Part shown: positions 24,444 through 33,061 of the stretch, piece after piece | How the letters are laid out: each line of letters starts with the position of its first letter | How positions within the stretch are numbered: position 1 is the first letter of the stretch | Source: CBDAPX01 sp965198725 | GTDB taxonomy: Bacteria; Pseudomonadota; Alphaproteobacteria; Rhodobacterales; Rhodobacteraceae | DNA length: 64,000 nt | Reading direction: 5' to 3' | Assembly (NCBI GenBank): GCA_965198725.1 | Contig: CBDAPX010000001.1 | Span: forward strand, 1,426,001-1,490,000 | The notes under the pieces: generated by a model | Seen by the model: the letters and a program-made list of their open reading frames with translations, nothing else | Databases searched by the model: none | Told to the model about the DNA's origin: nothing | Translations under genes and position numbers: made by a program

Positions 24444-24659
24444 GCAGAACCTCCAGAGCCTCACCATTATTGCCTACAGATTGGACATTCGCCTAGCGTC
24501 ACGGCGCAAAATTGGTCAGATTTGGCGGGTTATGCCGGGTGCGAGCCGCGCAAGCCGCTGAAAAATGCCGCTTTTTTGCGCATCGATCCGGGCTTCACAT
24601 CCGATTGCACCGCAAGGGTCTGCGCTTTAGTTTGGTCTGGCGTCGATGAAGGAAAGAAG
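24444..24659. promoter_or_regulatory. Divergent region between ureD and the GntR gene
   Basis: About 216 bp holding the promoters for the leftward urease operon and the rightward regulator. Two partial repeats of TTGGTC are visible (in AAAATTGGTCAGATTTGG near 24509 and AGTTTGGTCTGG near 24631), resembling FadR-class half sites. A GCGCAA/TTGCGC inverted pair flanks 24548-24582. None is strong enough to name an operator. Confidence 0.35.
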
Positions 24660-25310
24660 ATGGCGGGTCAGACAGAGTTGGTTTTGGGCGCAATCCTTGA
24701 GGATATAGATCAAGGACGATTGAACCCCGGCGACCTGATCGAAGAGACCGCTCTGATCGAGCGTCATGACGTCTCACGGACACCCGTTCGCGAAGCGTTC
24801 ATTCAGTTGGAAACCACCGGGTTGATCAAGCGGATGCCGCGCAAGGGGGCGGTGTTGTTCAAACCCTCGCTCGAGGAATTCCTCGCCATTCTCGAAGTGC
24901 ACGCAAAGCTGGAAGGCCAAGCCGCCGGATTGGCCGCGCGGCGTTTGTCATCCGATCAAGCGACGGCTTTGGAAGCGATTGTTCGGGCGTGTGAACACCA
25001 CGCCGATCAAAAAGGGGACGCGGATCCGCAAGGGTACTATCAGCTCAATTTACGGTTCCACGAAATCGTCGCCGTGGCATCCGGCAACCCGTTTCTGGTT
25101 GAGATGATCAAGACCAATGCCCGTAAGCTGATGGCGTATTACCGGGCACGCTATCGCTATCCCGGCTCGATTGCGGCGTCAGCCACAGATCACCGGCGGA
25201 TTGCTGGTCTGATCACGGACCATCAGAAAGAAGAAGCCGAGGCCGTCATGCAAAAGCATGTGGCGTTCGACCAGGTCACGGTGATGGACCTGTTGGCCGC
25301 CGTGGGTTAG
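24660..25310 (+). CDS. GntR-family regulator, FadR subfamily
   Basis: A 216-residue regulator. The winged helix occupies residues 5-75 with the recognition part ALIERHDVSRTPVREAFIQL, and an FCD effector domain runs from about 80 to 210 with the metal-binding pattern expected of that domain (LNLRFHEIV near 131, then ATDHRRIAGLI near 180). FadR-type members respond to carboxylic or amino acids. Start 24660 follows GGAAAGAAG; upstream codons lack homology. The 3' end overlaps the convergent amidotransferase gene by 4 bp. It may control urease, the amine cluster to the right, or both. Confidence 0.87.
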   Translation: MAGQTELVLGAILEDIDQGRLNPGDLIEETALIERHDVSRTPVREAFIQLETTGLIKRMPRKGAVLFKPSLEEFLAILEVHAKLEGQAAGLAARRLSSDQATALEAIVRACEHHADQKGDADPQGYYQLNLRFHEIVAVASGNPFLVEMIKTNARKLMAYYRARYRYPGSIAASATDHRRIAGLITDHQKEEAEAVMQKHVAFDQVTVMDLLAAVG

Positions 25311-26014
25311 CGCGGCATTTCGAAAAACCGCGCGATGGATTCTGCGTAAGCCTTTGTATCGGCCCGCTCTGCCAAAGACGCGCGCGCAGTTGTTGCGACC
25401 GCCTCTCCCATGTCATCGGCCAGTTCTTCTGTCAGGGCCGCGATGAATTCCGGTGTCATTTCGGGATGGTGCTGGGTCGTATAGACCCGATCGCCGAGCG
25501 CGATTCCGGCAATGGGCGTCCCTTCTGAACTGGCCAGTACACGCGCTCCATTCGGCGCTTGGGTGACCTGTTCGACGTGGCTGCCGTAAAGCTTTACGAT
25601 ATCCGGAAGGTCCGCCATCCACGGCGTCTTGTGCACAAGCGTGTTGTGCGTCGTGCCATGCACCCAACCCGCCGGGCTTCGTCCGATGGTGCCGCCAAGC
25701 GCCATTGCGATGGCCTGATGCCCAAAACAGGCACCGAATTGCGGAATGTTCTGGTCATAGTTTTGCCGGATCAACTGCAACAATTCGGCGATCCAGGGCG
25801 CATCGCCCTGCGTTGAAGATGGGCTGCCGGTGATCATGAAGCCATCGATGCCGTCCAGGGATGCAGGAAATTCCCCATCCTTCACGCGATACACCTTGCA
25901 GGTCCAATTGGGCCGCACGCTGTGGATCAACGCGGCGAATTTTTCGCCGTCTTTCGGATGCTGCTGTGCAAAGTCGCTTTCATCCGTGTTTGTCATCAAG
26001 ATTGCCAAGTGCAT
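25307..26014 (-). CDS. Class I glutamine amidotransferase-like hydrolase
   Basis: A 235-residue stand-alone GATase1 protein. GACFGHQAIA supplies the nucleophile cysteine and TTQHHPEM the catalytic His and Glu. Stand-alone members include gamma-glutamyl hydrolases such as PuuD and the TdnT/AtdA2 proteins of aniline degradation. Start at MHLAILMTN (26014); the longer frame to 26179 adds a hydrophobic stretch with no family resemblance. It is divergent from the P450 gene, which is followed by a glutamine-synthetase-like ligase. The pair ligase plus amidohydrolase suggests making and breaking a gamma-glutamyl amide. Confidence 0.82.
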   Translation of the reverse strand: MHLAILMTNTDESDFAQQHPKDGEKFAALIHSVRPNWTCKVYRVKDGEFPASLDGIDGFMITGSPSSTQGDAPWIAELLQLIRQNYDQNIPQFGACFGHQAIAMALGGTIGRSPAGWVHGTTHNTLVHKTPWMADLPDIVKLYGSHVEQVTQAPNGARVLASSEGTPIAGIALGDRVYTTQHHPEMTPEFIAALTEELADDMGEAVATTARASLAERADTKAYAESIARFFEMPR

Positions 26015-26096
26015 GTTTTGGCTCGCAAGTTTTTTGTTTACATATTTAAGGCTCCTTTTAATATACATAAAGAACAGGGCAAGGGAAGCAAAAACG
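26015..26096. promoter_or_regulatory. AT-rich divergent promoter region before the P450 operon
   Basis: 82 bp between the amidotransferase and P450 starts, strikingly AT-rich compared with its surroundings (TTTACATATTTAAGG, TTTTAATATACATAAAG). A TTTACA / TATACA pair is present but with 19-bp spacing. The end carries GGGAAGC, a ribosome-binding site for the ATG at 26097. Confidence 0.4.
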
Positions 26097-27353
26097 ATGA
26101 CCATTTGATCCCCCAGCGATGATGGATATGCAGATCTGACAAGCCATGACGCGTTTGTCGGCGGCGCGCCGCACAACACCTTTGCCCGCCTGCGGCGAGA
26201 GGATCCGCTTCATTGGACGGAATATGCGGATGGTCAGAATTTCTGGTCGGTGACGCGCCACGCGGACATTGCCGAAATGAACCGGAACACAGCCGTGTTC
26301 AGTTCCGCGCGCGGCATCCGGATGGAAGATCAAAGCTACGAAGAGTACCTGGCGCGCCGGACGTTTCAGGAAACCGACCCGCCAGAGCATATGCAAACAC
26401 GCATGAAACTGGCGCGAGCTTTTTCCAAGGCAGTGATTGCCGACTATGAGGACGCCATCCGCGAATTGTGCCACGACATTCTGGATGATGCGTTGGACCA
26501 TGGAACGTTTGACGCCACCAAGAAGATCGCCCGTGAGTTGCCGATGCGCATGCTGGGCCGCATCATTGGCACGCCCGAAGAGGATTTGCCTTGGCTGGTG
26601 GAAAAGGGCGATGCCCTGATCGCCAACACGGACCCTGATTTCACCGATCACGTGCTCGATAAGCTGGAAACCGATGAGTATCGGATGATGCCGTTCAACT
26701 CGCCCGCAGGGGCCGAGCTGTACCAATACGCCAAGGAATTGATGGAGAAAAAGGCAGCCAGCGGGGACACGTCCGGCGTTCTTCATCTGATTTTGCAGCC
26801 GGGCAAGGATGGCTCGGTGATCTCGGAAACCGAGTTTAGAAACTTCTTTTGCCTGCTTGTGGCCGCCGGAAACGATACCACACGTTATTCAATCGCGGCC
26901 GGTATTCAGGCGATGTGCCATCAGCCTGAATTGCTGGGCCAGATGCAAAAGGGCGAGGTTTGGGACACCGCCCCGGATGAGATCATCCGTTGGGCCACGC
27001 CCGCGCTTTATTTCCGCCGGACGGCCCTGCAGGACTATGAAATGCACGGCAAAACGATCCGGGAAGGCGACAAGGTGCTTTATTGGTTCAGCTCGGCCAA
27101 TCGCGATGACGCCGTGTTCGATGACCCGTTCCGGGTCGATCTGGGTCGCACGCCCAATCGCCACATGTCCTTCGGGCAGGGGGGCCCGCATGTCTGTCTG
27201 GGTATGTGGTTGGCCCGGCTGGAGGTGCGGGTGTTGTTCCAAGAGCTTGCCAGACGCCTGAAATCCATCGAACCTGCAGGGGATCACAAATTCCTGCGCT
27301 CGAACTTTGTCGGTGGGATCAAAGAATTGCCCGTTTCCGTGACGCGCGCTTAA
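26097..27353 (+). pseudogene. Cytochrome P450 with in-frame TGA at codon 4
   Basis: A complete class I P450 can be read: N-terminal block GGAPHNTFARLRREDPLHW, I-helix AGNDTTRYS (acid-threonine pair), E-x-x-R in DEIIRWATP, and haem loop FGQGGPHVCLG with the axial cysteine. The reading frame opens with ATG (26097) after GGGAAGC, but codon 4 is TGA (26106-26108). No ATG, GTG or TTG follows in frame until GTG 26250, which would drop about 50 conserved N-terminal residues. TGA could come from TGG or CGA by one transition. With the ferredoxin and GS-like ligase downstream it would form an amine-oxidising unit. No SECIS-like reason exists to read TGA through. Confidence 0.82.
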
Positions 27354-27367
27354 CGAAGGATTGCACG

Positions 27368-28657
27368 ATGAAAGACCGCTTGCGCGCCGTATTCTGTGAC
27401 CACCTGAGCATCATGCGGGGCAAATACCTGCCCAATGGCAAAATCGGGGATGGCTCAACCCGGTTCAGCCGCGCGACCTTCGGTGTGCATTATGACCGGG
27501 ATCTATTGAACGCACCGGGCGCGATGGTTTATCAGGGCATGCCGGATATGGAGCTTTCCTGGCGTCACGATGACATCCGCGACAGCTGGGACAGTGCCAC
27601 AAAAATCGTTCTGGGCGATCTGTACGACGACGCCGGCGCGGCGCTGCCGCTTTGCCCGCGCGGGGCGTTGAAACGGGCGGTCGCGGATTGGCAGGCGATG
27701 GGTCTGACACCCAAGGTCGGTATCGAACTGGAAGCCTATGCGCTGATGGCCGATGAAAACGGTCGGCTGACGCCTTATGATACGCCGGGCGGCGTGGTTT
27801 ATGGGACCGGTCCTTACGCCGATCCGCTGCGGTTCAATGACCGGATATGGGAGATTGCGGACGATCTGGGCTTTCGGCTCGACATGATCACCGCCGAATA
27901 TGACACCCCGCAATTCGAATACACGCTGACCTTTGACGATGCGGTCAAGGCGGTGGATGACATTGTGCTTTTCCGCATGATGGCGCGCGAAATTGCGCTG
28001 GAATATGGGATCATCCTGACCTTCATGCCGAAACCAATCGCCGAGGCGGGCGGTTCAGGCATGCATATCAACTTCTCCTTCGTCGACGAAACCGGCGGCA
28101 ATGCGTTGTCGTCGGGGCAGCTTGGTGGGCCGGACCATATGAATGATCTGGCGCGTGGCTGTCTGGGTGGTCTGTTGCACCACCACAAGGGACTGGCCGG
28201 ATTGATCGCGCCAACGGCCAATTCCTATCAACGGCTGCAACCTGGATCCTTGTCCGGCTACTGGCAGAACTGGGGCGGCGACCACCGCAATGTCACCACC
28301 CGGATCAGCAGCGAAGGCGGCGCCAAGGCGCGGCTTGAACACCGGATGGCTGATGCGTCCTCTAACCCCTACACGGCGACCGCGGCCGTGTTGCAAGCGG
28401 CGCGGCTGGGCGTTCAGAACGGGCATGGCTTGCCGCCGATCGAAACCGGAGATGGGTTCGAAAAAACCGACGCCAAGGTGGGAACGGCGACCGATCTCAA
28501 CGGCGCGGTCAAGGATTTGCGCGCTGATGTGGCGCTGGCAGAGGCCGTCGGAGCCGAACTGGTGGCAAACCATGCCTTCATGAAGGAAAAAGAGGTCAAG
28601 AAAACCCGTGACCTCGAGGGCGACGCCCTCCGCGACTTTTACGTTTACTTTATCTGA
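27368..28657 (+). CDS. Glutamine-synthetase-family ligase (gamma-glutamyl amide synthetase type)
   Basis: A 429-residue GS-family protein. KVGIELEAYAL opens the catalytic domain, FMPKPIAEAGGSGMHINF is the ATP/glutamate block, and PTANSYQRLQPGS with the later ISSEGGAKARLEHRMADASS form the rest of the site. Divergence from housekeeping GlnA, including an atypical N-terminus, fits enzymes that glutamylate amines other than ammonia, such as PuuA, GmaS and TdnQ. It lies 14 bp after the P450 and 10 bp before the ferredoxin, so the three are co-transcribed. Start 27368 follows GAAGGA. Confidence 0.85.
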   Translation: MKDRLRAVFCDHLSIMRGKYLPNGKIGDGSTRFSRATFGVHYDRDLLNAPGAMVYQGMPDMELSWRHDDIRDSWDSATKIVLGDLYDDAGAALPLCPRGALKRAVADWQAMGLTPKVGIELEAYALMADENGRLTPYDTPGGVVYGTGPYADPLRFNDRIWEIADDLGFRLDMITAEYDTPQFEYTLTFDDAVKAVDDIVLFRMMAREIALEYGIILTFMPKPIAEAGGSGMHINFSFVDETGGNALSSGQLGGPDHMNDLARGCLGGLLHHHKGLAGLIAPTANSYQRLQPGSLSGYWQNWGGDHRNVTTRISSEGGAKARLEHRMADASSNPYTATAAVLQAARLGVQNGHGLPPIETGDGFEKTDAKVGTATDLNGAVKDLRADVALAEAVGAELVANHAFMKEKEVKKTRDLEGDALRDFYVYFI

Positions 28658-28667
28658 GGACCCCGAG

Positions 28668-28985
28668 ATGCAGGTCACATGGAAGCTACCAGATGGCAGC
28701 GAAATAACCGCAGACGTTAAAACCGGCACCAACATGATGGAAGCGGCCGTGGCGAACGGGATCGACGGAGTCATCGGCGAATGCGGCGGATGCCTGAGCT
28801 GTGCAACCTGCCATGTGTATGTCGATGACAGCTGGTCCGACAAAACCGGCACACCGGATGATTTTGAAGACGCGATGCTGGACGTCGCCGAGGCGGATCG
28901 TCTGCCCACCAGCCGGCTCAGCTGTCAGATCGCGGCAAGTGATGCTTTGGATGGTTTGGTCCTGATCGTCCCGGACGCCGGTTAA
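28668..28985 (+). CDS. Adrenodoxin-type [2Fe-2S] ferredoxin
   Basis: A 105-residue ferredoxin with the C-x5-C-x2-C cluster in ECGGCLSCATCH (an extra cysteine sits between the first two ligands) and the fourth ligand in RLSCQI. This is the vertebrate/bacterial P450-partner type. It most likely passes electrons to the P450 two genes upstream; no ferredoxin reductase is in the window. Start at MQVTWKL (28668). Confidence 0.9.
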   Translation: MQVTWKLPDGSEITADVKTGTNMMEAAVANGIDGVIGECGGCLSCATCHVYVDDSWSDKTGTPDDFEDAMLDVAEADRLPTSRLSCQIAASDALDGLVLIVPDAG

Positions 28986-29008
28986 CCCCCGATTACAGGA
29001 TAAAAAAC

Positions 29009-29401
29009 ATGAACTCGACACTGACGCGCGCCGCGCTGTTGGCCGGTGTGGCCTATTTCTGTTGCATGGCGCTGGCCCATTTCTTTGGTCTGAAATGGCC
29101 GCTGCTGTTTGTTTACTACGATACGCCGTTCTTTGCTTATCAGGATAAGATCATTTCCTTTGCCGTCACCGCCTATATCGGACTGTTCTAGGTGGCCGCA
29201 GGGCATCGCCCGGCGGTCCCGGTGGCCTTGATCGTCATGTTGCTGACGGTTTTGGGGCTGGCATCCGTGAACCTTTCTGATGCGCTGGCCACTGCCATGA
29301 CGCCGGAAAACTCCACCGCCCCATACTGGCTGCAAACGGGTTTGATTGGCGGCTATTTCTTGCTGCTCTGCGGACTTTACCTGCGCGATCGGACGGCTTG
29401 A
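29009..29401 (+). pseudogene. Small four-helix membrane protein with in-frame TAG
   Basis: A 130-codon frame interrupted only at codon 61 (TAG 29189-29191). Four hydrophobic segments can be read, two before the TAG (LAGVAYFCCMALAHFFGL and IISFAVTAYIGLF) and two after it (VALIVMLLTVLGLASV and GLIGGYFLLLCGLYL). The hydrophobic pattern continues in the same frame after the TAG, which argues for one gene; TGG to TAG would explain it. I do not recognise the family. It follows the ferredoxin by 23 bp and may belong to that operon. Confidence 0.6.
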
Positions 29402-29467
29402 TCTCTTTTCCTGCCCTGCGGTCTGCGCTACACTTGCAGACTATAAAATATGGGCAGGAGCGAGCAG

Positions 29468-30694
29468 ATGACCCTTTCCCGTCGAAGCGTTTTGGGTGGC
29501 CTTGGGGCCGCCGTATTGACCGGTTGCAGCACGGGTGGTTCTGCGCCAAGTGCCGGGGCGACATACCGCGCCGTGCCAAACGCGGGCTACGATGCCTGGG
29601 TTGCGGCCTATCGAAATCGGGCTGCGGCGCGCGGCATCTCTGGCGCGGTCATGGATCGGGCCTTTCGCGGCACCGGCTATTTGCCAGAGGTGATTGAAAA
29701 GGATCGCAACCAGACGGAATTCAAACGCTCATTGGATGATTATCTGGCTATTGCGGCCTCGGACGAACGTATCGCAACCGGTAAGACAAAGCTGCGTCAG
29801 GAGGCTGCCGTGCTGTCTCAGATCGAGGCAAAGTATGGGGTCGAAGCACGGGTTGTCACCGCCGTTTGGGGGCTGGAAAGCCGTTACGGGGAACGGCGCG
29901 GATCGGTTCCTGTGATCGGGGCGACGTCGACCCTAGCCTATGACGGACGGCGCGGTGACTTTTTTGAAAAACAACTGACCGCCGCGCTACAGATTTTGCA
30001 GCGTGGAGATACCTCTCCGGAAAACATGGTGGGCAGTTGGGCAGGGGCCATGGGCCACACCCAGTTTATTCCGACGACCTATCAGGCCTATGCCGTGGAT
30101 TTCCGCGGCGACGGACGTCGTGACATTTGGTCAGACGATTCTACGGATGGTCTTGCGTCCGCTGCGGCGTATCTCAGCCGATCTGGTTGGACCCGTGGGC
30201 AGCCATGGGGTGTCGAAGTGCGGCTGCCGGCTGATTTCTCTGGTCCCTTTGGGCGCGGCACAACGCGCAGCCCGGCCAGTTGGGCGGGCGCAGGCGTGCG
30301 GGATATCAACGGAAACCGCGTGCCGGATCACGGTGCGGCGTCGATCATTATTCCCGCTGGCCGATCCGGCCCGGCGTTCATGACCTTCCGCAATTTCACC
30401 GCGCTTACCCGATACAACAACTCGGAAAGCTATGTGATCGGCGTCGGCCACCTGTCCGACCGCATTGCGGGTGGCCCAACGATTCAGGGGCGCTTCCCGC
30501 CCGACGCCAACGGGTTGACCCGCGAGGATCGCAAAACCATTCAGCGGGAATTGACCCGCCGGGGGTTTGATACCGGCGGTGCCGATGGTGTGATCGGATC
30601 AAAATCAGAGGCCGCCATCCGCGCCTATGAGCGTGCCAATGGTCTGCCCGTCACCGGTCAGGCGAACAGATCCCTTTTGGCGCAATTGACGTAA
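29468..30694 (+). CDS. Lytic murein transglycosylase (SLT_2 + peptidoglycan-binding domain), lipoprotein
   Basis: A 408-residue envelope enzyme. The N-terminus SRRSVLGGLGAAVLTGC combines a twin-arginine-like pair with a lipobox (LTGC, Cys18), so an outer-membrane lipoprotein is likely. The MltB-type catalytic domain has AVWGLESRYG (the glutamate acid/base) and MGHTQFIPTTY. Residues after about 345 form a PG_binding_1 domain (TREDRKTIQRELTRRGF ... GVIGSKSEAAIRAYE). It cleaves the glycan with formation of 1,6-anhydro-MurNAc ends. Start 29468 follows AGGAGCG. Confidence 0.92.
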   Translation: MTLSRRSVLGGLGAAVLTGCSTGGSAPSAGATYRAVPNAGYDAWVAAYRNRAAARGISGAVMDRAFRGTGYLPEVIEKDRNQTEFKRSLDDYLAIAASDERIATGKTKLRQEAAVLSQIEAKYGVEARVVTAVWGLESRYGERRGSVPVIGATSTLAYDGRRGDFFEKQLTAALQILQRGDTSPENMVGSWAGAMGHTQFIPTTYQAYAVDFRGDGRRDIWSDDSTDGLASAAAYLSRSGWTRGQPWGVEVRLPADFSGPFGRGTTRSPASWAGAGVRDINGNRVPDHGAASIIIPAGRSGPAFMTFRNFTALTRYNNSESYVIGVGHLSDRIAGGPTIQGRFPPDANGLTREDRKTIQRELTRRGFDTGGADGVIGSKSEAAIRAYERANGLPVTGQANRSLLAQLT

Positions 30695-30701
30695 GGGGCG
30701 A

Positions 30702-30723
30702 GGCCGCCCTTTTCGGGGCGGCC
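30702..30723. terminator. Hairpin between convergent genes
   Basis: Perfect stem GGCCGCCC-TTTTCG-GGGCGGCC between the transglycosylase stop and the aminotransferase stop. No T-run follows on either strand, so intrinsic termination is plausible but not certain. Confidence 0.5.
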
Positions 30724-30732
30724 CCAATCTGG

Positions 30733-32088
30733 TCAAGAGACGGCTGAGAAGCCGTGGTCCAAGGCGTCCAGAATTGTCTGGACGTCCGCTTCGGTCAAAA
30801 CGAGCGGTGGCGACAGAATAATGTTTGGTCCCGACACGCGCACCATCGCGCCCGCCTGATACGCGGTTTCCTGAATCTGACCGATCGTGCCCTTGTCGAT
30901 GGGCGCTTTCGTGTCCTGATCGCTGACCAGTTCCAGCGCGGACATCAAACCCTCACCACCACGTACATCCCCGATCAGAGAATATTTCTCTTTCAACGCG
31001 AGCAGCCCTGCCATCATTTGATCCCCGCGGGCTGCGGCATTTTCGGGTACGTTCAGACGTTTGGTTTCTTCCAGACAAGCGAGCGCAGCGGCAGCACCAA
31101 CCGGGTGGCCCGAATAGGTATAGCCATGCCCGATTGCGGCCTTGCCCGTTTCGTCCTGTTCAAAGGTTTCCGCGACATGTTCGGCAATCATCACAGCGCC
31201 AAAGGGGAAATAGCCGTTTGTGATCGCTTTGGCGGTGCAGGCAAAATCTGGTTGCACCCCCCAGTGACGAGAGCCTGACCAGCTGCCGGTTCGGCCAAAG
31301 GCTGTGATGACCTCATCCGCGATCAAAAGGATGCCGTGTTTCGTGCACAGCTCGCGCACACCGGGCATAAAGCTTTTATGCGGGGGAATGACACCGCCCG
31401 CGCCCAGCACCGGTTCCATGATAAAGGCCGCAATCGTACCCGCACCCTGAAACGCGATTTCGTCCTCAATTGCAGCAAGGCATAGCTGCGCCAAACGCTC
31501 TGGATCGGTTTCGTTGAACGGATTGCGATAGGTGTATGGCGCGGGCATTTGATAGCAGCCCGGCAAGAGCGGCTCGTAAGCGGTGCGGAAATTGGCGTTT
31601 CCGTTGACCGAGGCGCCGCCCATGTGGGTTCCGTGATACCCTTTCTTCAGGCTGAGGAATTTGGTGCGTCCGGCGTCGCCCCGAATCTTGTGATACTGGC
31701 GCGCCAGGCGCAGGGCCGTTTCCACGGAATCCGATCCGCCCGAGGTATAAAAGGCGCGGGTCAAGCCGTCGGGTTCAAAGAAATCCCGCAGTTCTTCGGA
31801 CAACTGAATGACCGTGTCATTCGTTGTGCCGCGGAATGTTGAATAATAGGGCAAAACGTCCAGTTGTCGGGCAATGGCGTCTTTGACCGGCTGGCAGGAA
31901 AAGCCCAAGTTGACGTTCCACAAACCGCCGACGCCATCCACAACTTCGTGGCCATCCACGTCACTGATCCGCACGCCCGAGGCACCGGTGACGATTGTGG
32001 GCGGGTTTTTCAAACTATCGGCGGGGTGCGCCATCGGGTGCCAGATGGATCTGGCGTTCATTTCCTTGAGGAAGTTGGAGTCTTTCAT
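30733..32088 (-). CDS. Class III omega-aminotransferase (omega-amino acid:pyruvate type)
   Basis: A 451-residue fold-type I PLP enzyme. ARSIWHPMAHP opens the substrate lid, TSGGSDSVETALRLAR binds PLP phosphate, LIADEVITAFGRTG holds the pyridine-binding aspartate, and the Schiff-base lysine is in TAKAITNGYFP. The long form and W-H-P motif are typical of omega-aminotransferases acting on beta-alanine, taurine, putrescine or similar terminal amines. It lies 38 bp downstream of the IclR gene in the same direction and is probably controlled by it. It is intact, unlike the second class III enzyme at 37.5 kb. Confidence 0.88.
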   Translation of the reverse strand: MKDSNFLKEMNARSIWHPMAHPADSLKNPPTIVTGASGVRISDVDGHEVVDGVGGLWNVNLGFSCQPVKDAIARQLDVLPYYSTFRGTTNDTVIQLSEELRDFFEPDGLTRAFYTSGGSDSVETALRLARQYHKIRGDAGRTKFLSLKKGYHGTHMGGASVNGNANFRTAYEPLLPGCYQMPAPYTYRNPFNETDPERLAQLCLAAIEDEIAFQGAGTIAAFIMEPVLGAGGVIPPHKSFMPGVRELCTKHGILLIADEVITAFGRTGSWSGSRHWGVQPDFACTAKAITNGYFPFGAVMIAEHVAETFEQDETGKAAIGHGYTYSGHPVGAAAALACLEETKRLNVPENAAARGDQMMAGLLALKEKYSLIGDVRGGEGLMSALELVSDQDTKAPIDKGTIGQIQETAYQAGAMVRVSGPNIILSPPLVLTEADVQTILDALDHGFSAVS

Positions 32089-32126
32089 CGAATCAGCTCC
32101 TGTGAATGAAAAGGGGCAACTGCATC

Positions 32127-32906
32127 TCAGGATGCAGCCTGTTTGGGAAAGGAAACGGGGCGCAGCCCGCCGGTGGCTTCGGTCAATTGCTGAGCCGCAC
32201 GAGAAACTTCTGCGCGGATCAGCGCTTTGTGTGTTGCGTTCATCCGCGACACCGGAGCGGCAACTGCCAGAGTGCCTGCCGGGTTTTGGTTCGCATCAAA
32301 GATCGGTGCTGCGTGCGAATGAACATCTGCTTCGAAACCGCCCACCGACTCTGACACACCGGTCATCCGCGCGCGGTTCAATTCGGCGCGGATATAGGCG
32401 GGGTCGGTAATGGTTTCGCTGGTAAAGGCCGGCAAGGGTGCGGTGAGATGTTGGTTGACCCAGTCGTCATCGGAAAACGCCAGAATGGCGAGGCCGGATG
32501 CGGTCCCGTGAAAAGAAATGATCTCTCCATCATCCATCATCACGCGGGTCGCGTGTTTGGGGCTGAGCGCGTGCGCAATGACCATCAATGTCTCGCCGCG
32601 CAGCACGGTCAAATGCGACGTTTCCCCGGTGGCTTCGGCCAGACCGCGTAGGATGGGACGGGCCGCCGACAGCATTGGAACCGCCCGTTCGCGCAAGGCG
32701 GCCAGCCGCAAAACTTCGGGCCCGATGCGATAGGCGCGCTGATTCCCGACCTGTTCAACGATTCCCTGAGCCTGCATTTCGGTCATCAAACGATAGGTGG
32801 TTGCCTTGTTTAAGCCTGCCAAACGGGCAAGGTCGCTCAGACCAATCTCTGCCCGTTCATGGTTGAAATAATTCAATATTGTCAGAGCTTTGGTAACCGT
32901 TCCCAT
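32127..32906 (-). CDS. IclR-family transcriptional regulator
   Basis: A 259-residue regulator: winged HTH at residues 1-60 (LSDLARLAGLNKATTYRLM) and a GAF-like effector domain (ETSHLTVLRGETLMV; later GFEADVHSHAAPIFD). It is divergent from the TTT transporter operon, with palindromic sites in between, and upstream of the omega-aminotransferase. It therefore likely represses or activates both sides in response to the transported compound or its product. Confidence 0.9.
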   Translation of the reverse strand: MGTVTKALTILNYFNHERAEIGLSDLARLAGLNKATTYRLMTEMQAQGIVEQVGNQRAYRIGPEVLRLAALRERAVPMLSAARPILRGLAEATGETSHLTVLRGETLMVIAHALSPKHATRVMMDDGEIISFHGTASGLAILAFSDDDWVNQHLTAPLPAFTSETITDPAYIRAELNRARMTGVSESVGGFEADVHSHAAPIFDANQNPAGTLAVAAPVSRMNATHKALIRAEVSRAAQQLTEATGGLRPVSFPKQAAS

Positions 32907-32937
32907 GTTGCTTAGCGCGATCCTTTCTATGCGGGTT

Positions 32938-32962
32938 GGATCAAAAACTTAACTTTTGAACC
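32938..32962. promoter_or_regulatory. Imperfect palindrome, candidate IclR operator 1
   Basis: GGATCAAAA-N7-TTTTGAACC, arms of 9 bp with one mismatch, lying just upstream of the IclR start. It shares the TTGAACC core with the second palindrome near the transporter start, in opposite orientation. Confidence 0.5.
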
Positions 32963-33023
32963 GTTGGTCTCTTATTTTTTATTGACGGATCGCGCCCCGG
33001 TCTGTCAATCTAAATTAAACCGA

Positions 33024-33042
33024 CGGTTCAAATAATGAACCG
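33024..33042. promoter_or_regulatory. Perfect palindrome, candidate IclR operator 2
   Basis: CGGTTCA-AATAA-TGAACCG, perfect 7-bp arms. It lies directly before the tctC ribosome-binding site (AAGGAGG, 33050-33056), a position where a bound repressor would block transcription of the transporter operon. A half-site TTGAACCG at 32957 repeats the same core. Confidence 0.6.
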
Positions 33043-33061
33043 CACCACCAAGGAGGAAATG

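Noticed and set aside
26106..26108. Selenocysteine at the TGA of the P450 gene
   Set aside because: The position lies four codons from the start, P450s have no Cys/Sec there, and no stem-loop of SECIS type was seen just after it.
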